Shown: positions 8,698 to 17,502 of the stretch, piece by piece
Layout: each line of letters starts with the position of its first letter
Numbering within the stretch: position 1 is the first letter of the stretch
Assembly: GCA_050250665.1 (NCBI GenBank)
Contig: JBFWOF010000020.1
Location: 1-64,000, forward strand
Direction: 5' to 3'
Source of the DNA: JADKFD01 sp050250665
GTDB lineage: Bacteria > Pseudomonadota > Gammaproteobacteria > Xanthomonadales > SZUA-5
DNA length: 64,000 nucleotides
Made by a program: the position numbers and the translations under genes
The notes under the pieces: generated by a model
Databases searched by the model: none
What the model was told of the DNA's origin: nothing
The model's input: only the letters and a program-made list of their open reading frames with translations

Positions 8698-10239
8698 TCA
8701 GCTTCGCCGATGCCCGCTGCCGCTGATCTTTGCCCGCAATTCCAGTGCCAGCGCCTGTGCCTCGTTCATGTCCAGGTAGCGGATCTCGCAGCGTTCGCCC
8801 GGACCGGCGCTGCGCAGATCCAGCAGCAGTCTGGCGGTACCGTGTCGGCGATCCCCGGGAGAGCGCCTGAGCTCCACCGATTCAATCCGATCCACCGGCA
8901 CCAGCCACTCGTCCCGATCGATGATTCCCGACCTGAAGGCCAGGAATCGGCCGTCAAATGCATAGGCCGAATAGCGCTGATAGCTGCGAGCAGTCAGGTG
9001 CGCCGCCACGCACACCACAGGCACCAACAGCAAGGACCAGGCGCCAAACTTGAGCGCCACCGGTATCAACAGGAACAGCCACAGCAGTTCCAGCCGGAAT
9101 ACCCGCAAACGACAGCTGGGATGCAGCGGTTGCCAGCTCAGACCGGCCCGCTCGCAGCCAGGAAACACGGCCTGCACCAGAACATTCACCCGATCCAGCG
9201 CCAGTACCGGCGCCACCCAAATCAATGCGCTGTGCTCAGTTTGCGACTCGCGCTGACCGGCGACACCGACCTTGATGGCAACGCGGTTCATCAACCGATG
9301 CCCTAGCCCGTCGGCGATCAACAGCTTGCTGACCCGATCGCGGGTGGCGCTGGCATGCACCCGCGTCAGGGCGCCGTAGTCGCTGCGCAGCTTGTCGCCT
9401 TCCAGGCTGAGGCGGAAATTCCAGTAGATCAGCAGCCACCAGATCACCGAGAGCAGGCGCATCAACGCAAATCCGATGGCCACGATGAACACCACGAGCG
9501 CAGCCCAGAACACCAGGCCATGCTCGAGGCCGATGCCCTGCGCCAGGGCCCGCGGCTGCGCCGTGATCCAGTCCCAGAACGGCAGCACGTCATCCAGCTG
9601 CGAGGCCAGGGCAAAGGCGGCGGCGATCGCCAGAAATCCGCGATTGGAGATCAGCCCGGCTCGCAGCAATTCGCCCGCACCCAGCTTCAACAAGGTCTGC
9701 GAGTGCTCACGCTCACCCGCGGCCTCGACCTGGCCACCGGCGCTGACGCCGCCACGGCGTTCACCCAGCGCCGACTGCAGCGCCAGGGCATCGCGCCGCG
9801 ACAGCACCCGCATGGCCGCCTCGACCTCGTCGCCGCCGCCCGATTCGATGGTGACTTCAGCCACGCCGAGCAGGCGATGCGCCGGGCCGCGGGTAACGGT
9901 CAGGTTCTCGATCCGTGTCCACGGAATGCGCCGCACCGTCTTCTGCAGCCAGCCGCTGCGCAATACCAACTGTGCATCGGTGACCCAATAACGGAAGAGC
10001 CAGACTTTGCCGATGCTGGAAACCACGACAAATGCTGCGGCCACGGCCATGCCGTAGAGCGCATAACTGCCAAAGCGATCACTGAAACTGCCAAGCAACA
10101 GCGGGAACACCCAGCCGGCCATGCCGCGAAGTTCGGCAAACAGCTCGAACACCAAGGACCACAGGTGCAGTCGCTTCCCGGGTCCTTCCGGCAAACCCTC
10201 GACCACCGCTTCCTGGCGCGCCAGCTCGGCCGTGTTCAT
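8698..10239 (-). CDS. PH domain-containing membrane protein, YdbT-like
   Basis: About 513 residues from the ATG at 10239 (MNTAELARQEAVV); the longer frame upstream of this is out-of-frame text of the preceding gene. It has two or three repeats of a bPH_2 (YdbS/YdbT-type PH) domain, each next to paired hydrophobic helices (for example GWVFPLLLGSF and the segment around ALVVFIVAIGFALMRLL). Its ATG overlaps the stop of the YdbS-like gene in an ATGA arrangement, so the two are translationally coupled. In Firmicutes YdbS and YdbT homologues affect resistance to cationic peptides; the role here is unknown. Confidence 0.85.
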   Translation of the reverse strand: MNTAELARQEAVVEGLPEGPGKRLHLWSLVFELFAELRGMAGWVFPLLLGSFSDRFGSYALYGMAVAAAFVVVSSIGKVWLFRYWVTDAQLVLRSGWLQKTVRRIPWTRIENLTVTRGPAHRLLGVAEVTIESGGGDEVEAAMRVLSRRDALALQSALGERRGGVSAGGQVEAAGEREHSQTLLKLGAGELLRAGLISNRGFLAIAAAFALASQLDDVLPFWDWITAQPRALAQGIGLEHGLVFWAALVVFIVAIGFALMRLLSVIWWLLIYWNFRLSLEGDKLRSDYGALTRVHASATRDRVSKLLIADGLGHRLMNRVAIKVGVAGQRESQTEHSALIWVAPVLALDRVNVLVQAVFPGCERAGLSWQPLHPSCRLRVFRLELLWLFLLIPVALKFGAWSLLLVPVVCVAAHLTARSYQRYSAYAFDGRFLAFRSGIIDRDEWLVPVDRIESVELRRSPGDRRHGTARLLLDLRSAGPGERCEIRYLDMNEAQALALELRAKISGSGHRRS

Positions 10240-10727
10240 GCCGAAGTCGGCGCCGCTCCGGGCACGCCAGCCGGGTTGCGCGCGTCCAGCAGGGAGTCGC
10301 GCAGCTGAAAAGCCCGCTCTGCCGATAGTCCCGAGATCTGAACCTCCGGCACATGGGCCCCGGCGGTGTAGAACGATAGCTCGGCCAATCCGAAACGCCG
10401 GGCGATGGGGCCCACGCTCACGTCCACGTGCTGGATCTTGTCCCGAGGCACGAAGATCTCCGACTGCCACCAGATTCCATGGCGCAGAAAGAAGCCGTCG
10501 TCATTCAAGGCATAGCGCAAATGCTGGTAGCGGCGGCGCACGACAGGCCCGATCAGCCCCGCCAATACCGCGGCCAGCATCACTGCCGCGGCAATGGCCC
10601 AAGCGGGTGACCAGGCCGACAGCAGCACGCCCAGGCCAACCGGCAGCGGCGCCAGGACCAATCGCGCCTGCCAGGTCCACAGCTTGGCTGCGCGTTCATC
10701 CACATTCTGGAAATCAATCGACGTCAT
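10236..10727 (-). CDS. PH domain-containing membrane protein, YdbS-like
   Basis: 163 residues from the ATG at 10727, preceded by GAGGAAGAG; the TTG six codons upstream is less likely. Two adjacent hydrophobic helices (about 24-70) are followed by one bPH_2 domain containing LNDDGFFLRHGIWWQSEIFVP and the conserved VPRDKIQHVDVSVGP, typical of YdbS. It overlaps and precedes the YdbT-like gene, the usual arrangement for this pair. Confidence 0.88.
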   Translation of the reverse strand: MTSIDFQNVDERAAKLWTWQARLVLAPLPVGLGVLLSAWSPAWAIAAAVMLAAVLAGLIGPVVRRRYQHLRYALNDDGFFLRHGIWWQSEIFVPRDKIQHVDVSVGPIARRFGLAELSFYTAGAHVPEVQISGLSAERAFQLRDSLLDARNPAGVPGAAPTSA

Positions 10728-10857
10728 GGAGCCACTCTTCCTCAATCGCCGCCCATGATGCAGTCCCAGAAGTCACCACCTGACTATGGAAACCATTTCC
10801 ACCTTCGGCGGCTCATACTGGCCAACGCCAAGTACGTGACCACCGTGGAGACCCGCT

Positions 10858-11064
10858 ATGGGCAGCACCGCTGGATTGTTGTGGGGAGTGCTGTTCAGCG
10901 CCATCGGCCTTGGCTACTTTCTCTACGGCAAGAAGCAACGCGTGATCTCGCCGATGCTCTTCGGGGTCGCCTTGATGATGTACCCCTGGTTCCTGGCCAA
11001 CACCTGGATGCTGTTCATCGTCGGTGTGCTGCTCTCAGCCGGACCGTATTTCATCCGCCTTTGA
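10858..11064 (+). CDS. small two-helix membrane protein
   Basis: 68 residues, almost all in two hydrophobic segments (about 7-22 and 32-64) joined by a basic GKKQR loop. GGAG lies nine bases before the ATG. Similar small membrane proteins with GLGYFxYGKKQ are widespread in proteobacteria, but the function is not known. It lies divergently from the YdbS-like gene. Confidence 0.75.
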   Translation: MGSTAGLLWGVLFSAIGLGYFLYGKKQRVISPMLFGVALMMYPWFLANTWMLFIVGVLLSAGPYFIRL

Positions 11065-11425
11065 ATTCAGAGCCCGCGAATGTCGGTGCAAGCCGAATGT
11101 GTGGGACCGACACTGCCGACGGGCCATGAACTCGCCTGCTGCGCGTAGCCTGGTGTGCCGCACAGCGGCTCCCCGGGGCTTTTTCGCGTCACCGCCCGCA
11201 GAGCGCTGCGCGCACTTCGGGCTACAAAAGCTGGCTCTTGCCGGAATATGGAAATTCAATGACTTACGATATGGGTTCAAGGAAAGCCGACGAGACCGGC
11301 AAGCCCCTCCATTTAAACTCTGGATTTGCGCGATAGCCTAGACTCGCGCCTCTGGGTTAGTTTCTGCTTCAGGCGGCAGTGGCGATGACACCTGCAAGGC
11401 CGGCCACACCAAAGGACATCGTGAC
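11065..11425. other. 361-bp spacer: mosaic repeat, then trp upstream region
   Basis: Positions 11101-11283 are mosaic repeat copy 2. The remaining 140 bases before trpG hold AAGGA nine bases before its ATG. No leader peptide with Trp codons and no attenuator hairpin was seen, so trpG does not appear to be under classic attenuation. Confidence 0.55.
11101..11283. repeat. mosaic dispersed repeat, copy 2
   Basis: Same orientation as copy 1. It begins near 'gggaccgacactgccgac', runs through 'cagcggctccccgg' and 'gcgctgcgcgcacttcgggc', and ends with 'acttacgatatgggttca'. It carries the extra 'ctggctcttgccggaat' hairpin block also seen in copies 3-5. Confidence 0.85.
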
Positions 11426-12022
11426 ATGCTGCTGATGATCGACAACTACGACAGCTTCACCTACAACCTCGTGCAGTACCTGTCCGAGCTGGGTGAGGAT
11501 GTCCGGGTGTTTCGCAACGATGCGCTCACGGTTGCGGACATTTCCGCGCTGGCGCCGCACCGGATCGTGATCTCGCCGGGGCCATGCACGCCCAACGAGG
11601 CCGGTGTGTCGCTGGACGTGATCCGCGAATTCGGTGGGCGCATTCCCATTCTGGGCGTGTGCCTGGGCCATCAGAGCATCGGCCAGGCCTTTGGCGGTGA
11701 AGTGGTCCGGGCCCGGCGGGTGATGCACGGCAAGACCTCGATGATTCGCCATGGCGGCGCGGGCGTTTTCGCCGGCCTGCCCGATCCCTTCGAGGCCACC
11801 CGTTACCACTCGCTGATCGTCCGGCGTGAAACGCTGCCGCCAGCGCTGGAAATGACTGCCTGGACCGAGAACGAGGACGGCAGCATCGACGAGATCATGG
11901 GCCTGCGGCACCGCGAACTCGCCATCGAAGGCGTGCAGTTCCATCCGGAGTCGATACTGACGCGCGTCGGCAAGCAGCTACTGGGCAATTTCATCCTGCA
12001 GTCGCAGCGCAAGGCGGCCTGA
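11426..12022 (+). CDS. trpG: anthranilate synthase component II (glutamine amidotransferase)
   Basis: 198 residues. Class I glutamine amidotransferase: MLLMIDNYDSFTYNLVQYL at the start, catalytic Cys in GVCLGHQ (about residue 79), and His/Glu in VQFHPES. It supplies ammonia to the large subunit TrpE for anthranilate, or to PabB for aminodeoxychorismate; one TrpG/PabA often serves both. No trpE is adjacent in the window. It is followed after 123 bases by trpD and trpC, which points to the tryptophan pathway. Confidence 0.95.
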   Translation: MLLMIDNYDSFTYNLVQYLSELGEDVRVFRNDALTVADISALAPHRIVISPGPCTPNEAGVSLDVIREFGGRIPILGVCLGHQSIGQAFGGEVVRARRVMHGKTSMIRHGGAGVFAGLPDPFEATRYHSLIVRRETLPPALEMTAWTENEDGSIDEIMGLRHRELAIEGVQFHPESILTRVGKQLLGNFILQSQRKAA

Positions 12023-12145
12023 ACAGGCCGCTTCGCCATGGACCCCTTTACCCCGGCACCGTCGAGAACCTAGATTCCACCGGTCCGAGCGCGCAGATTC
12101 GCCACACCCCGGCACCCTGCGCTGCCCCCATTGTCTGGAGCCCTC

Positions 12146-13159
12146 ATGTTGAATGAAGTGTTGAACAAACTGGTCAGCGGTCAGGACCTCAGCGGTGCCG
12201 AAGCCGAAGGCGCGATGCGTACCATCATGTCCGGCGAAGCCACGCCGGCGCAGATTTCGGCTTTCCTGGTGGCGCTGCGCATGAAGGGCGAGACCACCGA
12301 CGAGATCGCTGCCGCCACCCGGGTCATGCGTTCGCTGATGACGCCGGTGGAACTGCCGACCGAGCATCTGACCGATCTGGTGGGCACCGGCGGCGATCAC
12401 GCCAGCACCTTCAATGTGTCCACCGCAGCCAGCTTTGTCGCCGCCGTGGGCGGCGCGCGCATGGCCAAACACGGCAATCGCTCGGTTTCGAGCAAGTCCG
12501 GCAGCGCCGATCTGCTCGAAGCGGCCGGCGCCCGTCTGGACCTCGGTCCGGACGCTGTGCGCCGCTGTGTGGATGAACTCGGCTTCGGCTTCATGTTTGC
12601 CCCCATGCACCATGGCGCCATGAAATATGCGGCGCCGGTCCGACGCGAGTTGGGCCTGCGCACGCTGTTCAATCTGCTGGGCCCCCTGACCAATCCGGCG
12701 CACGCACCGCATCAGGTGCTGGGCGTGTTCGATCGTCGCTGGCTGGAGTCGCTGGCTCGGGTGCTGGGCGATCTGGGCAGCAAGCATGTGTTGGCGGTGC
12801 ACGCGCTGGATGGTCTGGACGAGCTGTCGATCGCCGCGCCGAGCCAGATTGCAGAGCTCAAGGATGGATCAGTGCGGGTCTATTCCATCGCTCCCGAGGA
12901 CTTCGGCATCACCCGGGCTTCGATCGATTCCATGCGGGTGGATTCACCCTCCGCAAGTCTGGCGATCATCGAGCGCGTGCTCGGCGGCGAAACTGGATCG
13001 GCCTCGGACTTTGTCGCGCTCAATGCCGGCGCCGCCCTGTATGCCGCCGATCGCGCAGATTCGCTCGCCGATGGCGTGGCCGCTGCGCAGCAGATCCTGA
13101 AGACCGGCGCCGCGCTGGAACGCATGCGCCAGTATGCCGAGCTGACGCGGACACTATGA
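12146..13159 (+). CDS. trpD: anthranilate phosphoribosyltransferase
   Basis: 337 residues from the ATG at 12146, preceded by TGGAG; the TTG at 12131 is less likely. It transfers phosphoribose from PRPP to anthranilate, the second step of tryptophan synthesis. Conserved motifs are GTGGDHASTFNVST (PRPP site) and KHGNRSVSSKSGSADLLEA. Its stop overlaps the trpC ATG (ATGA), showing translational coupling. Confidence 0.97.
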   Translation: MLNEVLNKLVSGQDLSGAEAEGAMRTIMSGEATPAQISAFLVALRMKGETTDEIAAATRVMRSLMTPVELPTEHLTDLVGTGGDHASTFNVSTAASFVAAVGGARMAKHGNRSVSSKSGSADLLEAAGARLDLGPDAVRRCVDELGFGFMFAPMHHGAMKYAAPVRRELGLRTLFNLLGPLTNPAHAPHQVLGVFDRRWLESLARVLGDLGSKHVLAVHALDGLDELSIAAPSQIAELKDGSVRVYSIAPEDFGITRASIDSMRVDSPSASLAIIERVLGGETGSASDFVALNAGAALYAADRADSLADGVAAAQQILKTGAALERMRQYAELTRTL

Positions 13160-13944
13160 GCGATATTCTCGAGCGCATCCTGGCCCGCAAACGCGAGGAA
13201 GTGGCGGCTCGCAGTGCCGCATGGCCGCTGGAGAAGTTGCGCAGCCGCACAGCCGAGGTGCCGACCACGCGCGGCTTCGAGGCCAGTCTGCGCGCGCGCA
13301 TCCGTCACGGGCAGCCCGCAGTAATCGCCGAGGTCAAGAAGGCCAGTCCCAGCAAGGGTGTGATCCGCCCCAACTTCGACCCTACCGCCATCGCCCAGAG
13401 CTACGCCTCGGCCGGCGCGGCCTGCCTGTCGGTGCTCACCGACGAGGACTTCTTTCAGGGGCACGATCGCTATCTGACCCAGGCCCGGCGTGCCTGCGTG
13501 CTGCCGATCCTGCGCAAGGATTTCACCATCGATGAATACCAGATCTATGAAGCGCGCGAACTCGGTGCCGATTGCATCCTGCTGATCGTGGCCGCCCTGC
13601 CCGACTCGCGCCTGTCCGAGTTCACCGATCTGGCATTCGATCTCGGCATCGACGTGCTGATGGAAGTCCACGATGGCGAGGAACTCGAGCGCGCCCTGGC
13701 CACCCGCGCCAGCCTGATCGGCATCAACAACCGCAATCTGCGCACCTTCGAGACCAGCCTGGACACCACGCTGACCCTGAAGGAACGCGTGCCGGCCGAC
13801 CGCCTGCTGGTGACCGAAAGCGGCATCGCCACCCGCGCCGACGTCGAGCGCATGCGCGCCCACGACATCCACGCCTTCCTGGTCGGCGAAACCTTCATGC
13901 GCGCCCCGGATCCGGGTGCCGAGCTGGAGAAGTTGTTTTTCTAG
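13156..13944 (+). CDS. trpC: indole-3-glycerol phosphate synthase
   Basis: 262 residues, the length of a stand-alone TrpC (not fused to TrpF). It converts carboxyphenylamino-deoxyribulose phosphate to indole-3-glycerol phosphate. The N-terminal ILERILARKREEVAAR and the catalytic strand IAEVKKASPSKGVI are diagnostic, with later VTESGIATRADV near the phosphate site. Last gene of trpGDC; a hairpin with a short T tract follows. Confidence 0.97.
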   Translation: MSDILERILARKREEVAARSAAWPLEKLRSRTAEVPTTRGFEASLRARIRHGQPAVIAEVKKASPSKGVIRPNFDPTAIAQSYASAGAACLSVLTDEDFFQGHDRYLTQARRACVLPILRKDFTIDEYQIYEARELGADCILLIVAALPDSRLSEFTDLAFDLGIDVLMEVHDGEELERALATRASLIGINNRNLRTFETSLDTTLTLKERVPADRLLVTESGIATRADVERMRAHDIHAFLVGETFMRAPDPGAELEKLFF

Positions 13945-14354
13945 CATCACTGGCAGCGGGCGCGATCAACGCGCGCTGCCTGTTTCGGTCGTCGCTGCGC
14001 TCATGCCATGAACCCGGTGTAGAGGTAGCGCGGCTCCGGCGCGCGCAGGAACGAAAGATGCACCAGAGTTGTTCGCGCCGGCGGCCGCGGTACGGTAAAC
14101 GGCAAAGCGCCGGGCGCCTCGCGTGTATGGCTTGTAGCTCTATTGACGTCTGTCGACGCGAAGGACCCGGCCTACGCCAGCGCATGCCGGTTTTGCGTCC
14201 GGCTTCTGGCTACGATCTGCCTCGGGCCAGGACAGGCGCATCGCCGGTCGCGCCGCGAGGGCGCTCCTACACGGGACAGGCGCATCGCCGGTCGCGCCGC
14301 GAGGGCGCTCCTACACGGGACAGGCGCATCGCCGGTCGCGCCGCGAGGACGGTC
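13945..14354. other. 410-bp spacer: trp terminator and tandem repeats
   Basis: It contains the terminator-like hairpin at 13952-13986, the motif 'gtagcgcggctccggcgcgc' near 14028, a copy of the 'gcgtccggcttctgg' repeat near 14196, and three tandem copies of a 44-bp unit at 14231-14359. No gene is supported. Confidence 0.6.
13952..13986 (+). terminator. likely terminator of trpGDC
   Basis: The arms 'ggcagcgggcgcg' and 'cgcgcgctgcc' pair around the loop 'atcaa' with a small bulge, followed by 'tgtttc'. It sits eight bases after the trpC stop. The T tract is short, so termination may be partial. Confidence 0.6.
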
Positions 14355-14359
14355 CTACA
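14231..14359. repeat. three tandem copies of a 44-bp unit
   Basis: Copies start at 14231, 14275 and 14319 (gacaggcgcatcgccggtcg...). The first two are identical; the third changes near its end ('gaggacggtcc'). The inner block 'ggtcgcgccgcgagggcgct' is the same dispersed motif found near 26464, 33498, 44390 and 63068. Confidence 0.9.
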
Positions 14360-14936
14360 ACAAGCTGCCCTGCAACAACTCGCGCACCGGTGCAAAGCTG
14401 CGTCGGTGGATGGGACACGGGCCCAGCTCGCGCAGGCTTTGCAGATGGTCGGGCGTGGGATAACCGAAATGCTGGGCGAAGCCATAGCCGGGGAATTGCA
14501 GATCGAAGGCGCACATCAGCGCGTCACGGGCGGTCTTGGCCAGGATCGATGCTGCCGAGATGCAGGCTTCACTGGCATCGCCCTTGACGATGGCGCGCGC
14601 GGGCAACCTAAGATCGCGTGGCACCTGGTTGCCGTCGATCAGCACCTCGGTGGGAGCAATGCCAAGTGCCAGCGCGGCGCGGGTCATGCCGGCCATGGTG
14701 GCCTGGAAGATGTTGATCCGGTCGATCTCCTCGGCATCGACCACGATCACCGACCAGGCCAGCGCCTGAGCCTTGATCAAGGGCGCCAGCGCATCCCGCT
14801 GACGGCTCTTCAGCACCTTGGAATCCCCCAGTCCTGCAATCGGACGTGCGGGGTCCAGAATCACCGCCGACACCACCACCGGGCCGGCCAGTGGACCGCG
14901 ACCCGCTTCGTCGATACCGGCAATCCGAGCACTCAA
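14355..14936 (-). CDS. rnhB: ribonuclease HII
   Basis: 193 residues if started at TTG 14936, which overlaps the lpxB stop (TTGA); the longer frame upstream is lpxB text in another frame. It degrades RNA of RNA-DNA hybrids and ribonucleotides in DNA. The active-site signature is IAGIDEAGRGPLAGPVVV with further acidic residues in VLIDGN and TARDALM. It is the last gene of the lpx/bam/skp cluster. In many relatives dnaE follows, but here the repeat-rich spacer and convergent trpC follow. Confidence 0.93.
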   Translation of the reverse strand: MSARIAGIDEAGRGPLAGPVVVSAVILDPARPIAGLGDSKVLKSRQRDALAPLIKAQALAWSVIVVDAEEIDRINIFQATMAGMTRAALALGIAPTEVLIDGNQVPRDLRLPARAIVKGDASEACISAASILAKTARDALMCAFDLQFPGYGFAQHFGYPTPDHLQSLRELGPCPIHRRSFAPVRELLQGSLL

Positions 14937-16075
14937 GGCAACAATTCCAGCACCGCAGCAGCGGCCTGGGCCGAGGCGTCGCGGCGCAACTCCCGGTGCA
15001 TGCGGACGAACTCCTGCTGCAGCAGCTCGACCGCAGCGGGATCGTCCAGCCAATGTTCGAGCGCTGGCGCCAGCACCTCGGCCCGCACCTGATCCTGGCT
15101 GATTTCCTCGACCAGCGCGCGGCCCGCCAGCACATTGGGCAGCGAGTAGTTCTGCACCTTGAGCACGCCAAAGGTCTTGACGATCCAGTAAGTCAGCGGC
15201 GCCAGTCGGTACGCCACCACCATCGGCCGCTGACTCAATGCGGTCTCCAGCGTGGCCGTGCCCGAGGCCACCAATACCACATCGGCTGCAGCCAGCACCT
15301 GGCGCATCTGCCCGACCACGATCTGCCAGCGCGCGGCCGCCGCTTCCTCGCCCAGCAACTCGCGCAAGCGCTCGGCGATGGCTTCATTGGCGGCTGCGAT
15401 CAGCGTGCGTAAACCTGGACGCTGCTGCATCAGCAGTCGCGCGGTGGCCAGAAAATCTGGCGCCAGGCGTTCGATCTCGCCGCGACGACTGCCCGGCACC
15501 AGCGCCAGCACCGTGGTGTCGGCATCGATGGCTCCCAGGAAATTGCGCGCCTCGGTCCTGTCAACCTCAAGCGGCATCTCGTCGGCAAAGGGATGTCCGA
15601 CGAATCGGGCATCGACCCCGTGGCGCTGATACAGCGCCGGCTCGAAGGGAAACAGGCACAAGACCCGATCGGCACTCTGGCCAATCTTCCGGGCCCGCTG
15701 CTGGCGCCAGGCCCAGATCGATGGGCTGACGTAGTGAACGGTGCGCAGCCCCTGTTGCTTGAGCCGGCGCTCCACTCCCAGATTGAAATCCGGGGCATCG
15801 ATGCCGATGTACATGGCCGGTCCCAGGTCTGCGATGCGGCGCAGGAATGCCGCCCGCAGGCGCAGCAGCCGCGGCAGATGACGCAGCACCTCGACCAGTC
15901 CCATGACCGCCAGCTCCTGCGCCTCCCACCAGATCTCCATGCCAGCCGCCCGCATGGCAGGACCACCGATGCCGACAAAGCGCAGATCCGGTCGGCTTTC
16001 CCGCAATTGACGAATCAGCCCGGCCCCGAGCTGATCGCCCGAGGCTTCGCCGGCACAGAGGACGATGGTGGTCAT
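14933..16075 (-). CDS. lpxB: lipid-A-disaccharide synthase
   Basis: 380 residues, normal length. It joins UDP-2,3-diacylglucosamine and lipid X to give the lipid A disaccharide at the inner face of the inner membrane. Motifs seen: LCAGEASGDQLGAGLI at the start, GIGGPAMRAAGM, and LPGSRRGEI-type text (ALVPGSRRGEIERL) in the middle. It lies 178 bases after lpxA, with an unusual repeat-rich gap, and overlaps rnhB. Confidence 0.96.
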   Translation of the reverse strand: MTTIVLCAGEASGDQLGAGLIRQLRESRPDLRFVGIGGPAMRAAGMEIWWEAQELAVMGLVEVLRHLPRLLRLRAAFLRRIADLGPAMYIGIDAPDFNLGVERRLKQQGLRTVHYVSPSIWAWRQQRARKIGQSADRVLCLFPFEPALYQRHGVDARFVGHPFADEMPLEVDRTEARNFLGAIDADTTVLALVPGSRRGEIERLAPDFLATARLLMQQRPGLRTLIAAANEAIAERLRELLGEEAAAARWQIVVGQMRQVLAAADVVLVASGTATLETALSQRPMVVAYRLAPLTYWIVKTFGVLKVQNYSLPNVLAGRALVEEISQDQVRAEVLAPALEHWLDDPAAVELLQQEFVRMHRELRRDASAQAAAAVLELLP

Positions 16076-16253
16076 TGCTTAGGGGCACGGGAGAAAGGGG
16101 CACGGGGCACGGGAGGAGCCGGGAACCTGCCCGTTTCGTGGGTCTTGTTGTCTGCAAGGTCCAGGGACACATCGGCTGCGGAGTAGCGGGTCCTGCGGCC
16201 CCCTGCCCCTCGCCCCGTGCCCCGCTTCACCAGACTTGGTCCCGAGTCCCGTT
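16076..16253. other. gap between lpxA and lpxB with GGGGCACGGG-type repeats
   Basis: A gap of 178 bases in an otherwise tight operon. The left part has repeated 'ggggcacggg' units (16082-16112) and the right part has 'gccccgtgccccg' (about 16209-16222), so the ends can pair into a long hairpin. No ORF is convincing. It may weaken or set the lpxA/lpxB expression ratio. Confidence 0.55.
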
Positions 16254-17027
16254 TCACCGCAAGATGCTGCGCTCGCTGGCGTCGATGAACTCGACCAGCA
16301 GCTTCACCTCGGGCGCGGTCAAGGATTGTTCTGCGAGCTTCTCCCGCGCTTCCTTGAGGCTGAGCCCGGACAGGTAAAGGGTCTTGTAGGCGCGCTTGAC
16401 GGCGGTGATCTGCTCGGGCGTGTAACCGCGGCGTTTCAGGCCTTCGCTGTTGATGCCGCGCGGCACGCTCATCTCGCTGCCGACAACGATGAAGGGCGGC
16501 ACATCGCAATTGATCTTGCTGCCCATGCCGGTGAAGGCGTGGGCGCCCACCTTGCAGAACTGGTGGATCAGCGAGAAGCCGCCGAGGATGGCGTGATCGT
16601 GAATCGTGACATGACCGGCCAGCGTGACCGAATTGGCCAGAATGGTATGGCTGCCGATGACGCAATCGTGGGCAATGTGCACATAGGCCATGATCCAGTT
16701 GTCATCACCGATACGGGTAACCCCTCCGCCCTGCACCGTACCCCGGTTGATGGTCACGAATTCGCGGATGGTGTTGCCATCACCAATGATCAGCTCGGTG
16801 GGCTCGTTGGCGTATTTCTTGTCCTGCGGCGCACCGCCGACCGCCGCATGGGCATGTATGTGATTGTTGTTGCCGATGACCGTGGGGCCTTCCAGCACGC
16901 AGTGGGCCCCGATGCGCGAACCGGCTCCGATGCGCACGTCAGCACCGATGATCGCGTACGGCCCAACCTCGACATCGGGTTCCAGCACGGCACGGGCGTC
17001 GACGATGGCAGTGGGATGAACCGCCAT
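16254..17027 (-). CDS. lpxA: acyl-ACP--UDP-N-acetylglucosamine O-acyltransferase
   Basis: 257 residues from the ATG at 17027, which overlaps the fabZ stop by one base (TGATG). It catalyses the first step of lipid A synthesis. The left-handed beta-helix hexapeptide repeats are clear (for example VIGNNNHIHAHAAVGG and ILANSVTLAGHVTIHDHAILGG, the latter carrying the catalytic-region His), followed by the alpha-helical C-terminal domain. Confidence 0.96.
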   Translation of the reverse strand: MAVHPTAIVDARAVLEPDVEVGPYAIIGADVRIGAGSRIGAHCVLEGPTVIGNNNHIHAHAAVGGAPQDKKYANEPTELIIGDGNTIREFVTINRGTVQGGGVTRIGDDNWIMAYVHIAHDCVIGSHTILANSVTLAGHVTIHDHAILGGFSLIHQFCKVGAHAFTGMGSKINCDVPPFIVVGSEMSVPRGINSEGLKRRGYTPEQITAVKRAYKTLYLSGLSLKEAREKLAEQSLTAPEVKLLVEFIDASERSILR

Positions 17028-17497
17028 CACGGCCCCCTTTCCGCACACAACATTTCAGCACTGGCGACCACCTCGCCGTCGACCTTGGCCTGGCAGACAA
17101 ACTGGCCCATGCGCATGACCATGCGCTTCTGTTCCACTTCCAGATGCAGCTGATCGCCGGGACGAACGATCCTGGCAAAGCGCGCCTTGTCGATCTTCAC
17201 CAGGTAATAGAGCGGCTTGGCATCGGGTTGCTGCTCCTGGGAGAGCTGCACCAGAATGCCTGAAGCCTGCGCCAGCGCCTCGAGGATGAGAACGCCCGGC
17301 ATCACCGGGTTTCCGGGGAAATGGCCCTGGAAGAAATGCTCATTGATGGTGACATTCTTGATGGCTGTCAGCCGCTTGCCGGGTTCGAAGGCGATCACAC
17401 GATCGACCAGCAGGAAGGGATAGCGGTGAGGCAGCAGCTCGACAATGCGGCGCACATCCACCGGCAATTCTGCCGGGGCCTTGCTTGATTCGGTCAT
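17027..17497 (-). CDS. fabZ: 3-hydroxyacyl-[acyl-carrier-protein] dehydratase
   Basis: 156 residues. It dehydrates 3-hydroxyacyl-ACP in fatty acid elongation and competes with LpxA/LpxD for the same substrate, hence the conserved clustering. The hot-dog signature is LLPHRYPFLLVDRV and the catalytic motif GHFPGNPVMPGVLILEAL. It lies five bases after lpxD and overlaps lpxA. Confidence 0.97.
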   Translation of the reverse strand: MTESSKAPAELPVDVRRIVELLPHRYPFLLVDRVIAFEPGKRLTAIKNVTINEHFFQGHFPGNPVMPGVLILEALAQASGILVQLSQEQQPDAKPLYYLVKIDKARFARIVRPGDQLHLEVEQKRMVMRMGQFVCQAKVDGEVVASAEMLCAERGP

Positions 17498-17502
17498 GAT
17501 CT

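Noticed and set aside
14231..14359. CRISPR array
   Set aside because: The units are directly adjacent with no unique spacers; it is a plain tandem repeat.
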